Origin: Streptomyces rimosus
Lineage (GTDB): Bacteria > Actinomycetota > Actinomycetes > Streptomycetales > Streptomycetaceae
DNA length: 64,000 nucleotides
Direction of reading: 5' to 3'
Assembly (NCBI RefSeq): GCF_008704655.1
Contig: NZ_CP023688.1
Coordinates: 4,402,001-4,466,000, forward strand
Positions within the stretch are counted from its first letter, which is position 1. Every line of letters begins with the position of its first letter. Shown here piece after piece: positions 7,920-15,377 of the stretch. The position numbers and the translations under genes were made by a program. The notes beneath the pieces were generated by a model. The model had not been told where the DNA came from and ran no database searches. It worked only from the letters and a program-made list of their open reading frames with translations.

Positions 7920-8780
7920 ATGACTTCGACGGGCGCGGCAGCGGCGGGACCGGCCAAGGGCGCGGGCGTCCGCGCGCAGATCCGTACACGGGACGGCTGG
8001 GCGGTGCAGCACGCGGTGCTGACCGTCACCGACATGACCGGCACCCAGGTGCTGCGCGCGGCGGCCGACGAGGACGGCGTCGTACGGGACGCCCAGCCGC
8101 TGGCCCCCGGCCCGTACACGGTGATCGTGACGGCGGTCGGCTACGCGCCGGTGGCCTCCAGCGCGATCGTGACGGCGAGCGGCCGGATGGACGTCGGCAA
8201 CGTGACACTGGCGCGGCAGGGCGGGGCCGAGCTGCCGCCGCCGGGCGCCTGGACCATCGACCCGATGCACTCGACGGTCGCGGCGACCGCCCAGCACCTG
8301 GGCATCACCAGCGTGCACGGCCGCTTCCTGGACTTCGCCGGGCGCATCGAGATCGCCGAGGACCTGGAGAAGTCGTCGGTCGAGGCGGTCATCAAGACGG
8401 CGTCGATCGACACCGGCAACGGCATGCGCGACGGGCACCTGCGGACCGGGGACTTCCTGGACGTCGAGCAGTACCCGGAGATGACCTACCGCAGCTCCGG
8501 CCTGGAGCCGGCCGGCCCGGACCGCTGGACCGTGCACGGCGAGCTGTCGCTGCGCGGCGTGGTCCGCCCGGTGGACCTGGACCTGAGCTACCTCGGTACG
8601 GGTCCGGACCCGTGGGGCGGCGTGCGGGCGGCCTTCAACGCCACCGCCGAGCTGCGCCGCGAGGACTTCAAGATGAACTACAACCAGGTCGTCGCCGCCG
8701 GTATCGCGGCGATCGGCACGACGCTGCGCGTCGAGCTGGACATCCAGGCCGTACAGGGCGAGACCCTGCCGACGGCCTGA
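7920..8780 (+). CDS. YceI-like lipid-binding protein with N-terminal carboxypeptidase-regulatory-like domain
   Basis: A 286-residue protein. Residues about 10-95 form one CarboxypepD_reg repeat (VRAQIRTRDGWAVQHAVLTVTD ... GPYTVIVTAVGYAP). Residues about 108-285 are a YceI domain, with WTIDPMHSTVAATAQHLGITSVHGRF and the typical TASIDTGNGMRDGHLRTGDFLDVEQYPEMTY block split over several strands. YceI proteins are lipocalin-like barrels that bind polyisoprenoid or lipid-like molecules. There is no signal peptide, so it is probably cytoplasmic. ATG 7920 has GGAG five bases upstream; GTG 7914 is an alternative. The shared repeat links it to the exporter upstream. Confidence 0.88.
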   Translation: MTSTGAAAAGPAKGAGVRAQIRTRDGWAVQHAVLTVTDMTGTQVLRAAADEDGVVRDAQPLAPGPYTVIVTAVGYAPVASSAIVTASGRMDVGNVTLARQGGAELPPPGAWTIDPMHSTVAATAQHLGITSVHGRFLDFAGRIEIAEDLEKSSVEAVIKTASIDTGNGMRDGHLRTGDFLDVEQYPEMTYRSSGLEPAGPDRWTVHGELSLRGVVRPVDLDLSYLGTGPDPWGGVRAAFNATAELRREDFKMNYNQVVAAGIAAIGTTLRVELDIQAVQGETLPTA

Positions 8781-8816
8781 CGACCCGGCCCCTCACCCCC
8801 CGACCGGGGCCGTACG

Positions 8817-8861
8817 CGACGGTGCCCCGCCCTTTGCACTGCAAGGGGCGGGGCACCGTCG
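8817..8861. terminator. Bidirectional hairpin terminator
   Basis: A near-perfect 20-base-pair stem (ACGGTGCCCCGCCC... paired with ...GGGCGGGGCACCGT) lies between the convergent yceI-like and chaplin genes, so it can end transcripts from both sides. Confidence 0.8.
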
Positions 8862-8875
8862 TGCAGGGCAACCCG

Positions 8876-9112
8876 TCAGTTGGTCTTGCACTTGTTGCCC
8901 GTGGCGGGGTTGAGCAGCCCGATGACGTCGATGGTGTTGCCACAGATCGGGATGCCGACGTCGACCGGGACCTGGATGGCGTTGCCGGACAGGAGGCCCG
9001 GCGAGTTGGCGACCTTGGCCCCCGCCCCCGCGTCGGCGGCGGCGGTGCCGACGCTGCCGAGGACGGCGGCGACGGTCAGGACACCCGCGCTGATGGCAGT
9101 ACGAACGCGCAT
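8876..9112 (-). CDS. Short chaplin (surface-active secreted protein)
   Basis: A 78-residue protein with a Sec signal peptide (RTAISAGVLTVAAVLG ... TAAADA, cleavage near residue 26). The mature part is one chaplin domain: NSPGLLSGNAIQVPVDVGIP, then CGNTIDVIGLLNPATGNKC. It has the two cysteines and the GN-x-hydrophobic pattern that form amyloid fibrils at the air-water interface. Short chaplins of this size coat aerial hyphae and spores. ATG 9112 is preceded by TAAGGAG six bases away. It lacks the long-chaplin sorting signal. Which of the short chaplins it matches cannot be decided here. Confidence 0.92.
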   Translation of the reverse strand: MRVRTAISAGVLTVAAVLGSVGTAAADAGAGAKVANSPGLLSGNAIQVPVDVGIPICGNTIDVIGLLNPATGNKCKTN

Positions 9113-9285
9113 ATGGAGCTCCTTACGCTGCGCTGAGAAATGATCAGAAAAGAGGTTCACGCAGCGGCGGTCAGAAAAACCGACACGTCGGCCGATGCCC
9201 ACGTTCGGCGGGACCGCTTCACGCTTCCGGACGCGCGGGGCGCACACAACGGCGTACGGGGTGGTAGGGGCGCCCCGGCCGGCTC

Positions 9286-10131
9286 CTACCGGGCGCCGTC
9301 CTGGTCCTCCTCGGTCTGTGCGCCCTCCGTCTGTGCGCGCTCCGTATCCACGCCCTCCGTCTGTACGCGCTCCCGCTCGCGCATCGCCTCGATGCCCGCG
9401 ATCTGGAGATCGAGGGCGAAGGCGAAGTCGTGCTCCAGCATCTGCTCGGCGGTCAGCCCCTTGCGCGCGTACATCGCCTTGACGGACAGCTCCATCGTCT
9501 CGGCGAACTCCGGGCGATCCTGCACGGCGCCCACGACCTGCCGGAAGTACTCGTCGAGGGTGGAGCCCTCGGCCCGGCAGCGGGCGCGGTGCAGGCCCTG
9601 GATGGTGCAGAAGCCGTAGACGAACTGGAAGACCGCCGCGAGCGCTCCGGACGTCGACTCCTTCGAGAGGCCGCTGCGCGCCATCACCCGCAGGGTCGCG
9701 TTGGAGAAGGCCATCGAGTGCGGCCCGAAGTTGATGTACTCCCCCAGCAACCTCGGTACCCAGGGGTGGGCGAGCAGCATGGTGCGGTACTCGACGGCGA
9801 GGTGGCGCAGCTGGTCGCGCCAGTCGGCCGCCTCGTCGGACTCGTCGGGCAGGTCGATCTCGCCGGCCGCCGCGTCCATGGCCAGCTCCAGCAGGTCGTC
9901 CTTGGTGTCGACGTACCAGTAGACGGACATGGCGGTGACGCCCAGCTCGGCGGCGAGACGGCGCATGGAGAACTTCGCCAGGCCCTCGGCGTCCAGCAGC
10001 CGGACCGTGGCCGCGACGATCTTGTCGAGGTCCAGTCCGGCCGGCTGGTCCGCCTTCCGTTTCACCGGGGGGCGCTCGGCCAGCCACACGCTCTTCGGCT
10101 GTTTCCCGGCGCGGCCCGAAGTCGCGGCCAT
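9286..10131 (-). CDS. TetR/AcrR family regulator of the adjacent MFS exporter
   Basis: A 281-residue protein. The helix-turn-helix is at residues about 35-85 (IVAATVRLLDAEGLAKFSMRRLAAELGVTAMSVYWYVDTKDDLL). A TetR_C-type helical ligand domain follows (about 100-245). The C-terminus has an unusual polar tail in which the unit TEG(V/A)xTE recurs (about 257-275). The ATG is preceded by GGGAGGG. It lies 42 bases downstream of the exporter gene on the same strand, so the pair is probably one operon in which the repressor closes a feedback loop. Inverted CCGTACAG-type repeats at the exporter promoter are candidate binding sites. Confidence 0.9.
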   Translation of the reverse strand: MAATSGRAGKQPKSVWLAERPPVKRKADQPAGLDLDKIVAATVRLLDAEGLAKFSMRRLAAELGVTAMSVYWYVDTKDDLLELAMDAAAGEIDLPDESDEAADWRDQLRHLAVEYRTMLLAHPWVPRLLGEYINFGPHSMAFSNATLRVMARSGLSKESTSGALAAVFQFVYGFCTIQGLHRARCRAEGSTLDEYFRQVVGAVQDRPEFAETMELSVKAMYARKGLTAEQMLEHDFAFALDLQIAGIEAMRERERVQTEGVDTERAQTEGAQTEEDQDGAR

Positions 10132-10173
10132 CTCGCGCCCTCCCTTTCGTTACGCAGTGGTACGCACTCGATG

Positions 10174-11751
10174 CTATTCCGGGCGGGCGGCGGCCGGAGC
10201 CGGGCCCGTACCGTCTTCGTGCACGTCGGCACGGTGCGCGCCGTCGCCCGCCGCGGACCGGTCGCGCTCCGCGCGGCGCAGCAGGAACGCCGCGAGCAGG
10301 CCGCCGAGGAAGACCGCCGCCGCACCCACGAGTTGGCTGGTGCCGATGCCGGAGGCGAACGCGTCGTGCACGGCCGCCCGGTCCGCGTCCGTACGGGCCA
10401 GGGCCAGCGCGGCAGGCAGCGAACCGGCGCCCAGCGCGACCGCCGGGAGCAGTGCGGCGAAACGGGAGTTGAGCACCGCGCCGAGCACCGCGACGCCCAG
10501 GCCCTGGCCGAACTCCATCAGCGTGCCGTTCACGCCCGCGCCCACCCCGGCCTTCTCCACCGGGATCGCGGACATCACCGCGTTGGCCATGGCGGGCATC
10601 GCGAAGGCCACGCCGACGCCCATCACCAGCAGGCCGAGCAGCATGCCGCCATAGCTGTCGCTGCCCAGGGTGGCGATGGCGGTCAGACCGGCGGCGAGCA
10701 GGGTCATGCCGGTCACGATCATGCCCGGGGTGCCGAGCCTGGGCATCAGCTTGGCGCCCAGGCCGCTGAAGTTCAGTACGACGACCATCAGGGCCAGCGG
10801 AGCCATCCGCAGACCGGCCTCCAACGGGCCGTACCCGAGGACCAGTTGCAGATGCTGGGTGAGCAGGAACATCGAGCCGCCCAGGCCGAAGGCCACCAGG
10901 ATGCCGCCGGACACCGCGCCGATGAACCGGCTGTTGCGGAAGAAGTGCATGTCCAGCATCGGGTACGGAACGCGCAGTTCCCACAGCGCGAAGACGGCCA
11001 GGCCCACGATGCCGACGGCGGCGGAGGCCAGCACCCGGCCGGAGAGCCAGCCGCTCCCGGGCCCGGAGATGATCGCGAAGACCACGCCCACCATGCCGAT
11101 CATGGAGAGCAGCGCGCCGACGATGTCGGGGCGGTCGCCGCTGGGGTTCTTCGACTCGGGGACCAGCCGCAGTACTGCGACCAGGCCGATCAGCGCGACC
11201 GGAATGTTGATCAGGAACAGCGCGCCCCACCAGAAGTGGGCCAGCAGCGTGCCGCCGATCAGCGGCCCGGCGGCGAAGCCGAGCGAATTGACCGAGCTCC
11301 AGATGCCGATGGCCTTGGGGCGCTCGGTGTCGTCGAATATCTGCATCACGACGGCGAGCGTGGTCGTCATCAGCAGCGCGCCGCCGACGCCCATCCCGGC
11401 GCGGGCCGCGATCAGCTGGCCGGGCGACTGGGCGAGGGAGGCGGCGAGCGAGGCGACGCCGAACAGCACCAGGCCGAGGGCGAGCATCTTCTTGCGGCCG
11501 TAGCGGTCGGCCGCGTTGCCCGCGGTGAGCAGCAGGCCGGACTGGACGAGGGAGTACGCGTTGAGCATCCACTGCACGTCGGCGGTGGTGGCGCCCATCT
11601 CCTCGGTGAGGGAGGGCACGGCGACGTTCAGGACGGTGTTGTCGAGCAGGACGGTCAGCTGCGCGAGGCAGATGACGGCGAGGATGAGCCAGCGGGCGGG
11701 ATTGCGGGCCGGGCTCAAGGGATCGGTGGCGCTGGGGGCCACGGAGGACAT
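10174..11751 (-). CDS. DHA2-type MFS drug exporter (14 transmembrane helices)
   Basis: A 525-residue membrane protein of the EmrB/QacA type. The first helix carries LAQLTVLLDNTVLNVAVPSL, the DHA2 motif D1. The loop motif GNAADRYGRKKML follows, and motif C appears as GFAAGPLIGG. About 14 hydrophobic helices fill residues 20-500, and the C-terminal tail is polar. It is predicted to export drugs or secondary metabolites by proton antiport; the substrate is unknown. The ATG at 11751 has GGGAG upstream, and that ribosome site lies inside an inverted repeat (see 11756-11813). The TetR gene follows after 42 bases. Confidence 0.93.
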   Translation of the reverse strand: MSSVAPSATDPLSPARNPARWLILAVICLAQLTVLLDNTVLNVAVPSLTEEMGATTADVQWMLNAYSLVQSGLLLTAGNAADRYGRKKMLALGLVLFGVASLAASLAQSPGQLIAARAGMGVGGALLMTTTLAVVMQIFDDTERPKAIGIWSSVNSLGFAAGPLIGGTLLAHFWWGALFLINIPVALIGLVAVLRLVPESKNPSGDRPDIVGALLSMIGMVGVVFAIISGPGSGWLSGRVLASAAVGIVGLAVFALWELRVPYPMLDMHFFRNSRFIGAVSGGILVAFGLGGSMFLLTQHLQLVLGYGPLEAGLRMAPLALMVVVLNFSGLGAKLMPRLGTPGMIVTGMTLLAAGLTAIATLGSDSYGGMLLGLLVMGVGVAFAMPAMANAVMSAIPVEKAGVGAGVNGTLMEFGQGLGVAVLGAVLNSRFAALLPAVALGAGSLPAALALARTDADRAAVHDAFASGIGTSQLVGAAAVFLGGLLAAFLLRRAERDRSAAGDGAHRADVHEDGTGPAPAAARPE

Positions 11752-11755
11752 GCAG

Positions 11756-11830
11756 GCTCCCTGTACGGAGTGATGCGAGCGGAAGAGCGGGACGCATACA
11801 CCGTACAGGGAGCGTTATACGCCGTACAGG
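11756..11830. promoter_or_regulatory. Inverted repeats at exporter promoter, probable TetR operators
   Basis: GCTCCCTGTACGG (11756-11768) and its exact reverse complement CCGTACAGGGAGC (11801-11813) flank the promoter zone. A further CCGTACAGG copy lies at 11822-11830. The first arm overlaps the ribosome-binding site of the exporter. Binding by the operon's own TetR is inferred. Confidence 0.6.
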
Positions 11831-11866
11831 CGATTATTCGGCGTTGGAACGATGGCGATCGCTACG

Positions 11867-13945
11867 TCACGAGACGGGACGCGTCAAGTCATAGAGCGTC
11901 GAGTTCCCGATGGTGACCTTCTTGAAGGCCTTCTCGACCCACTTGGTGATGTCGGACGAGGTGGAGGCAGAGGCAGAGCTGCCGCCCCCCTTCGTGCCGA
12001 AGAAGCCGCCGCCCATTCCGCCGCCGATAAAGTAGTGGATCTTCCCCTGGCGTACGTACTCCTTAAACCGTTCCAGGGTCGGTGACGGGTCGCTGCCGTT
12101 GAAGCCGCCGATGGGCATGACCGGCAGACCGGTGGCCAACTGGTAACTCGCGGCGTTCTGGGAGCCGATCGCGGCGGCGGCCCAGGTGTGGTCGGCGGCG
12201 TTCTTCTTGAGGGCGGCCTTGGCCTTGGCGCTGACCTGTTGGCCGTTGAGGAGGCCGCCGAGGGCGTTGTGGTCCTTGCCGCCGCGTGTGCCGTGGCCCT
12301 GGCCCGGGCCGGGACCCTGGCCGGGCGGCGGTCCGGCCGTACCGCCGTGGTTCCTACCGCCCTTGCCGCCCGGCCCCGGCCCGCGCCCGCCGATGATGAT
12401 CATGCCGCCGTGCCGGCCTCCGGCTCCCCTGACCTCCGGCCCCGCGGTGACGATGGAGCCGGTGTGCGGGGTGTTGACCGTGTTCGCGGCGTACGCGACC
12501 GGGCCGCCCAGCCCCGCGGCGATGCCCAGCCCGGCGGCCACGACGGCCAGCCTGCGCCCCAGCCGTACGGAAAGCAGCAGCCCCAGCGCCGCCACGGCAC
12601 CGACCGCGACGACGGTCCAGCGCAGCCAGGGCATCCATTGCGGTGACCGCGCCAGCAGGACGTACGCCCACCCCGCCGTCACCGCGACCGTGCCCGCCAG
12701 CAGCAGCGCGGCGGCGGTACGGGCGCGCCGTTGCCACAGCAGCGTGGCGCCCATGGCGACGAGGGCCGCGATGTACGGCGCCAGCGCCACGTTGTAGTAC
12801 TGGTGGAAGATCCCGGACATGAAGCTGAACGTCGTGAACGTCATCAGCAGCGCCCCGCCCCACACCAGGAACGCAGCGCGCGCGGCGTCGGTACGGCGGG
12901 CCCGCCGCAGCACCACCAGCCCCGCGACCAGCAGCAGGAACGCGGCGGGCAGCAGCCAGGAGATCTGGCCGCCCATGTCGGAGGTGAACAGCCGGGTGAT
13001 TCCGGTGTCACCCCAGGCACCCCCGCCCCCGCGTCCGCCGCCGCCGGGCGGGCCGCCGCCCACGCTGCCGGCCTCGTCGCCGTTGATACGGCCGAGGCCG
13101 TTGTAGCCGAAGGTCAGCTCCAGAAAGCTGTTGTGCTGCGAGCCTCCGATGTACGGGCGCGAGGCGGCCGGCCACAGTTCCACGATCGCGACCCACCAGC
13201 CGCCGGACACCACCATCGCCAGCCCGCCCAGCAGCAGTTGGACGATGCGGCGACGCAGCGCAGTTGGTGCGCAGACCGCGTACACGACCGCCAGCGGCGG
13301 CAGGATCAGCCACGCCTGCAACGTCTTGGTCAGGAAGGCGAAGCCGAAGCAGACGCCCGCCAGCAGTAGCCACTTCGTACGGGCGTCCTCCAGCGCGCGC
13401 AGCACGCAGTACACGGCGCACACCATGAGCAGGCAGAGCAGCGCGTCGGGATTGTTGAAGCGGAACATCAGCGCGGCGACCGGCGTCAGCGCGAGCAGCG
13501 CGCCCGCGAACAGCCCGGCGCCCGCGCCGAATCGGCGCCGTACGGCCGCGTACAGCACACCGACCGTGGCGACCCCCATCAGCGCCTCGGGCACCAGGAT
13601 CGCCCACGCGCTGAGACCGAAGAGCCGTACGGACAGGGCCATCGGCCACAGGGCGGCCGGGGGCTTGTCGACGGTGATGGAGTTCGCCGCGTCGGACGAC
13701 CCGAAGAAGAACGCCGTCCAGCTCGCGGAGCCGGCCTGGGCTGCCGCCGAGTAGAACTGGTTCGCGTAACCGGACGCGCCCAGATCCCAGAGGTAGAGGG
13801 CGGCGGTGGCCAGGAGGAGGACCAGGAGGGCGGGGCGGTGCCGGCGGGGGTTCGGGGTCGGCTCGTTTTTCTGGGCGGAGGTGGCTGGTGGGGTCGCCTC
13901 AGGAGTGGCGTCCGGTTTCGGGGGGCGGGTGTCGTGCGTGGTCAT
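11867..13945 (-). CDS. GT39-like integral membrane glycosyltransferase (ArnT/PMT type)
   Basis: A 692-residue protein starting at ATG 13945. After a short polar N-terminus come about 12 membrane helices. The first extracytoplasmic loop is of the dolichyl-phosphate-mannose transferase/ArnT type (YANQFYSAAAQAGSASWTAFFFGSSDAANSITVDKPP), whose acidic residues bind the polyprenyl-phosphate sugar. The C-terminal part holds a Gly-rich loop (about residues 500-560) and then a soluble domain (AAIGSQNAASYQLATGLPVMPIGGFNG) found in related actinobacterial proteins. It probably moves a sugar from a lipid carrier to a cell-envelope acceptor. It overlaps the stop of the GT2-GtrA gene, whose product could make that lipid-linked sugar. 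Confidence 0.88.
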   Translation of the reverse strand: MTTHDTRPPKPDATPEATPPATSAQKNEPTPNPRRHRPALLVLLLATAALYLWDLGASGYANQFYSAAAQAGSASWTAFFFGSSDAANSITVDKPPAALWPMALSVRLFGLSAWAILVPEALMGVATVGVLYAAVRRRFGAGAGLFAGALLALTPVAALMFRFNNPDALLCLLMVCAVYCVLRALEDARTKWLLLAGVCFGFAFLTKTLQAWLILPPLAVVYAVCAPTALRRRIVQLLLGGLAMVVSGGWWVAIVELWPAASRPYIGGSQHNSFLELTFGYNGLGRINGDEAGSVGGGPPGGGGRGGGGAWGDTGITRLFTSDMGGQISWLLPAAFLLLVAGLVVLRRARRTDAARAAFLVWGGALLMTFTTFSFMSGIFHQYYNVALAPYIAALVAMGATLLWQRRARTAAALLLAGTVAVTAGWAYVLLARSPQWMPWLRWTVVAVGAVAALGLLLSVRLGRRLAVVAAGLGIAAGLGGPVAYAANTVNTPHTGSIVTAGPEVRGAGGRHGGMIIIGGRGPGPGGKGGRNHGGTAGPPPGQGPGPGQGHGTRGGKDHNALGGLLNGQQVSAKAKAALKKNAADHTWAAAAIGSQNAASYQLATGLPVMPIGGFNGSDPSPTLERFKEYVRQGKIHYFIGGGMGGGFFGTKGGGSSASASTSSDITKWVEKAFKKVTIGNSTLYDLTRPVS

Positions 13946-15351
13946 CAGGCGCTCCTGCCGGGGCGGTTCGGTACGGCGGTGGGGCGGTCCGATACCGCGG
14001 TCGGGCGGCCCGGTACGGCGGTGGGGCGGTCCGATACCGCGGTCGGGCGGCCTGGTACGGCGGTGGGGCGGTCCGGCTGCGGTGCGGCGCTCCTGCCGTC
14101 CCGCTCCCGGTCCGTGAAGACCCACGCCCGGAAGAGCAGGAACCGCAGCAGCGTCGCCGCGAGGTTCGCGGCCACCAGGACGGCCATCTCGGTGCCGTGC
14201 GCGGGGTCGCCGGCCGCGGCGTCCAGGGCGGCCAGTGAGCCGCTGGTCAGGGCCAGGCCGATGCCGAAGACGACGAGCCCCTGGGCCTGGTGGCGTACGG
14301 CGCGGTCCCGGCCCCGTACGCCGAACGTCAGTCGCCGGTTCGCCGCCGTGTTGCCGATCGCCGACAGCAGCAGCGCGGCGGCGTTGGCCGCCTGCGGTCC
14401 TACGCCGAGCCGGAAGAGGGAGTAGAGCCCCAGGTAGAGCAGCGTGCTGAGGGCGCCGACCACGCAGAAGCCCATGACCTGGCGCGCCAGCCCGCGCGGT
14501 ACGCCGCTCAGGTCGCGGTCGCGCGGGTCGTCGCCGAAGGGCCGGGCGAGCCGGTCCAGCGGCAGCGCGCCGGTCGCCAGCGCGCGCCCCACCCGCCACA
14601 CGCCTTTCAGGTCCTCGGTGGCCGTCCGCAGGATGTGCACGGTGCTGTGCGGATCGTCCACCCAGTCCACCGGCACCTCGTGGATGCGCAGCCCGGCCCG
14701 TTCCGCGAGCACCAGCACCTCGGTGTCGAAGAACCAGCCGCTGTCCTCGACCATGGGCAGCAGCCGCTCGGCGACATCGCCCCGTACCGCCTTGAAGCCG
14801 CACTGCGCGTCCGAGAAGCGGGCGGCCAGCGAGCCGCGCAGGATGAGGTTGTACGAGCGGGAGATGAACTCGCGCTTCGGCCCGCGCACCACCCGCGAAC
14901 TGCGCGCCAGCCGCGAGCCGATCGCCAGGTCGGAGTGGCCGGAGATCAGCGGGGCGACCAGCGGCAGCAGCGCGTTCAGGTCGGTGGACAGATCGACGTC
15001 CATGTAGGCGAGCACCGGCGCGTCGGAGAGGGACCACACGGTGCGCAGCGCCCGGCCGCGCCCCTTCTCCTCCAGGCGTACGGCCGTCACCTCGTCGATC
15101 TTCTCGTCCAGCGCCGCGGAGATCTCGGGGGTGCGGTCCGTGCTCGCGTTGTCCGCGATGGTGATCCGGAAGCCGTACGGGAAGGTGCGGGAGAGGTGGT
15201 CGTGGAGCCGCCGTACGCAGGGCTCCAGGTCGGACTCCTCGTTGTAGACGGGGATCACGACATCGAGCACCGTGGTGGTCTGCCCGGGGCGCAGATGCTC
15301 ACGAGGCGGCAGGGAGCCCAGAGGCGTCTGGGCCGGCTGTGTCGTCGTCAT
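13945..15351 (-). CDS. GT2 family glycosyltransferase fused to GtrA-like membrane domain
   Basis: A 468-residue protein. Residues about 30-255 form a dolichol-phosphate-mannose-synthase-like GT2 domain: VIPVYNEESDLEPCV, NASTDRT, and YMDVDLSTDLNALLPL with the DxD metal site. Residues about 300-425 form a four-helix GtrA domain (VMGFCVVGALSTLLYLGLYSLF ... RAWVFTDRE). It probably builds a polyprenyl-phosphate-linked sugar and helps to flip it. The final 50 residues are a repetitive tail of DRPTAVPGRPTAVS units encoded by a DNA minisatellite. The ATG at 15351 has GGTGG upstream. The stop (TGATG) overlaps the start of the GT39 gene, so the two are coupled. Confidence 0.9.
   Translation of the reverse strand: MTTTQPAQTPLGSLPPREHLRPGQTTTVLDVVIPVYNEESDLEPCVRRLHDHLSRTFPYGFRITIADNASTDRTPEISAALDEKIDEVTAVRLEEKGRGRALRTVWSLSDAPVLAYMDVDLSTDLNALLPLVAPLISGHSDLAIGSRLARSSRVVRGPKREFISRSYNLILRGSLAARFSDAQCGFKAVRGDVAERLLPMVEDSGWFFDTEVLVLAERAGLRIHEVPVDWVDDPHSTVHILRTATEDLKGVWRVGRALATGALPLDRLARPFGDDPRDRDLSGVPRGLARQVMGFCVVGALSTLLYLGLYSLFRLGVGPQAANAAALLLSAIGNTAANRRLTFGVRGRDRAVRHQAQGLVVFGIGLALTSGSLAALDAAAGDPAHGTEMAVLVAANLAATLLRFLLFRAWVFTDRERDGRSAAPQPDRPTAVPGRPTAVSDRPTAVPGRPTAVSDRPTAVPNRPGRSA
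13971..14075. repeat. 42-base in-frame minisatellite
   Basis: Two and a half copies of a 42-base unit start at 13971, 14013 and 14055, almost identical to each other. Each unit is itself two related 21-base halves. It encodes the Pro-rich DRPTAVPGRPTAVS tail of the GT2-GtrA protein. Confidence 0.9.
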
Positions 15352-15377
15352 GCCACCGACACTCGCCGGGTGCGCTG

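Noticed and set aside
4976..8119. Very long open frame on the minus strand (over 1000 codons) opposite the MFS exporter
   Set aside because: It is the mirror of the GC-biased exporter gene. Its product is His/Arg/Asp-rich with no family resemblance, while the plus-strand frame gives a recognisable transporter.
9430..11916. Long plus-strand open frame opposite the TetR and MFS genes
   Set aside because: A shadow frame; its translation is low-complexity and the opposite strand holds two clear families with ribosome sites.
13971..14075. Regular repeats considered as a CRISPR array
   Set aside because: There are no unique spacers; the units are contiguous and in frame inside a protein gene. The same applies to the 27-base, 34-base and 8-base arrays elsewhere.
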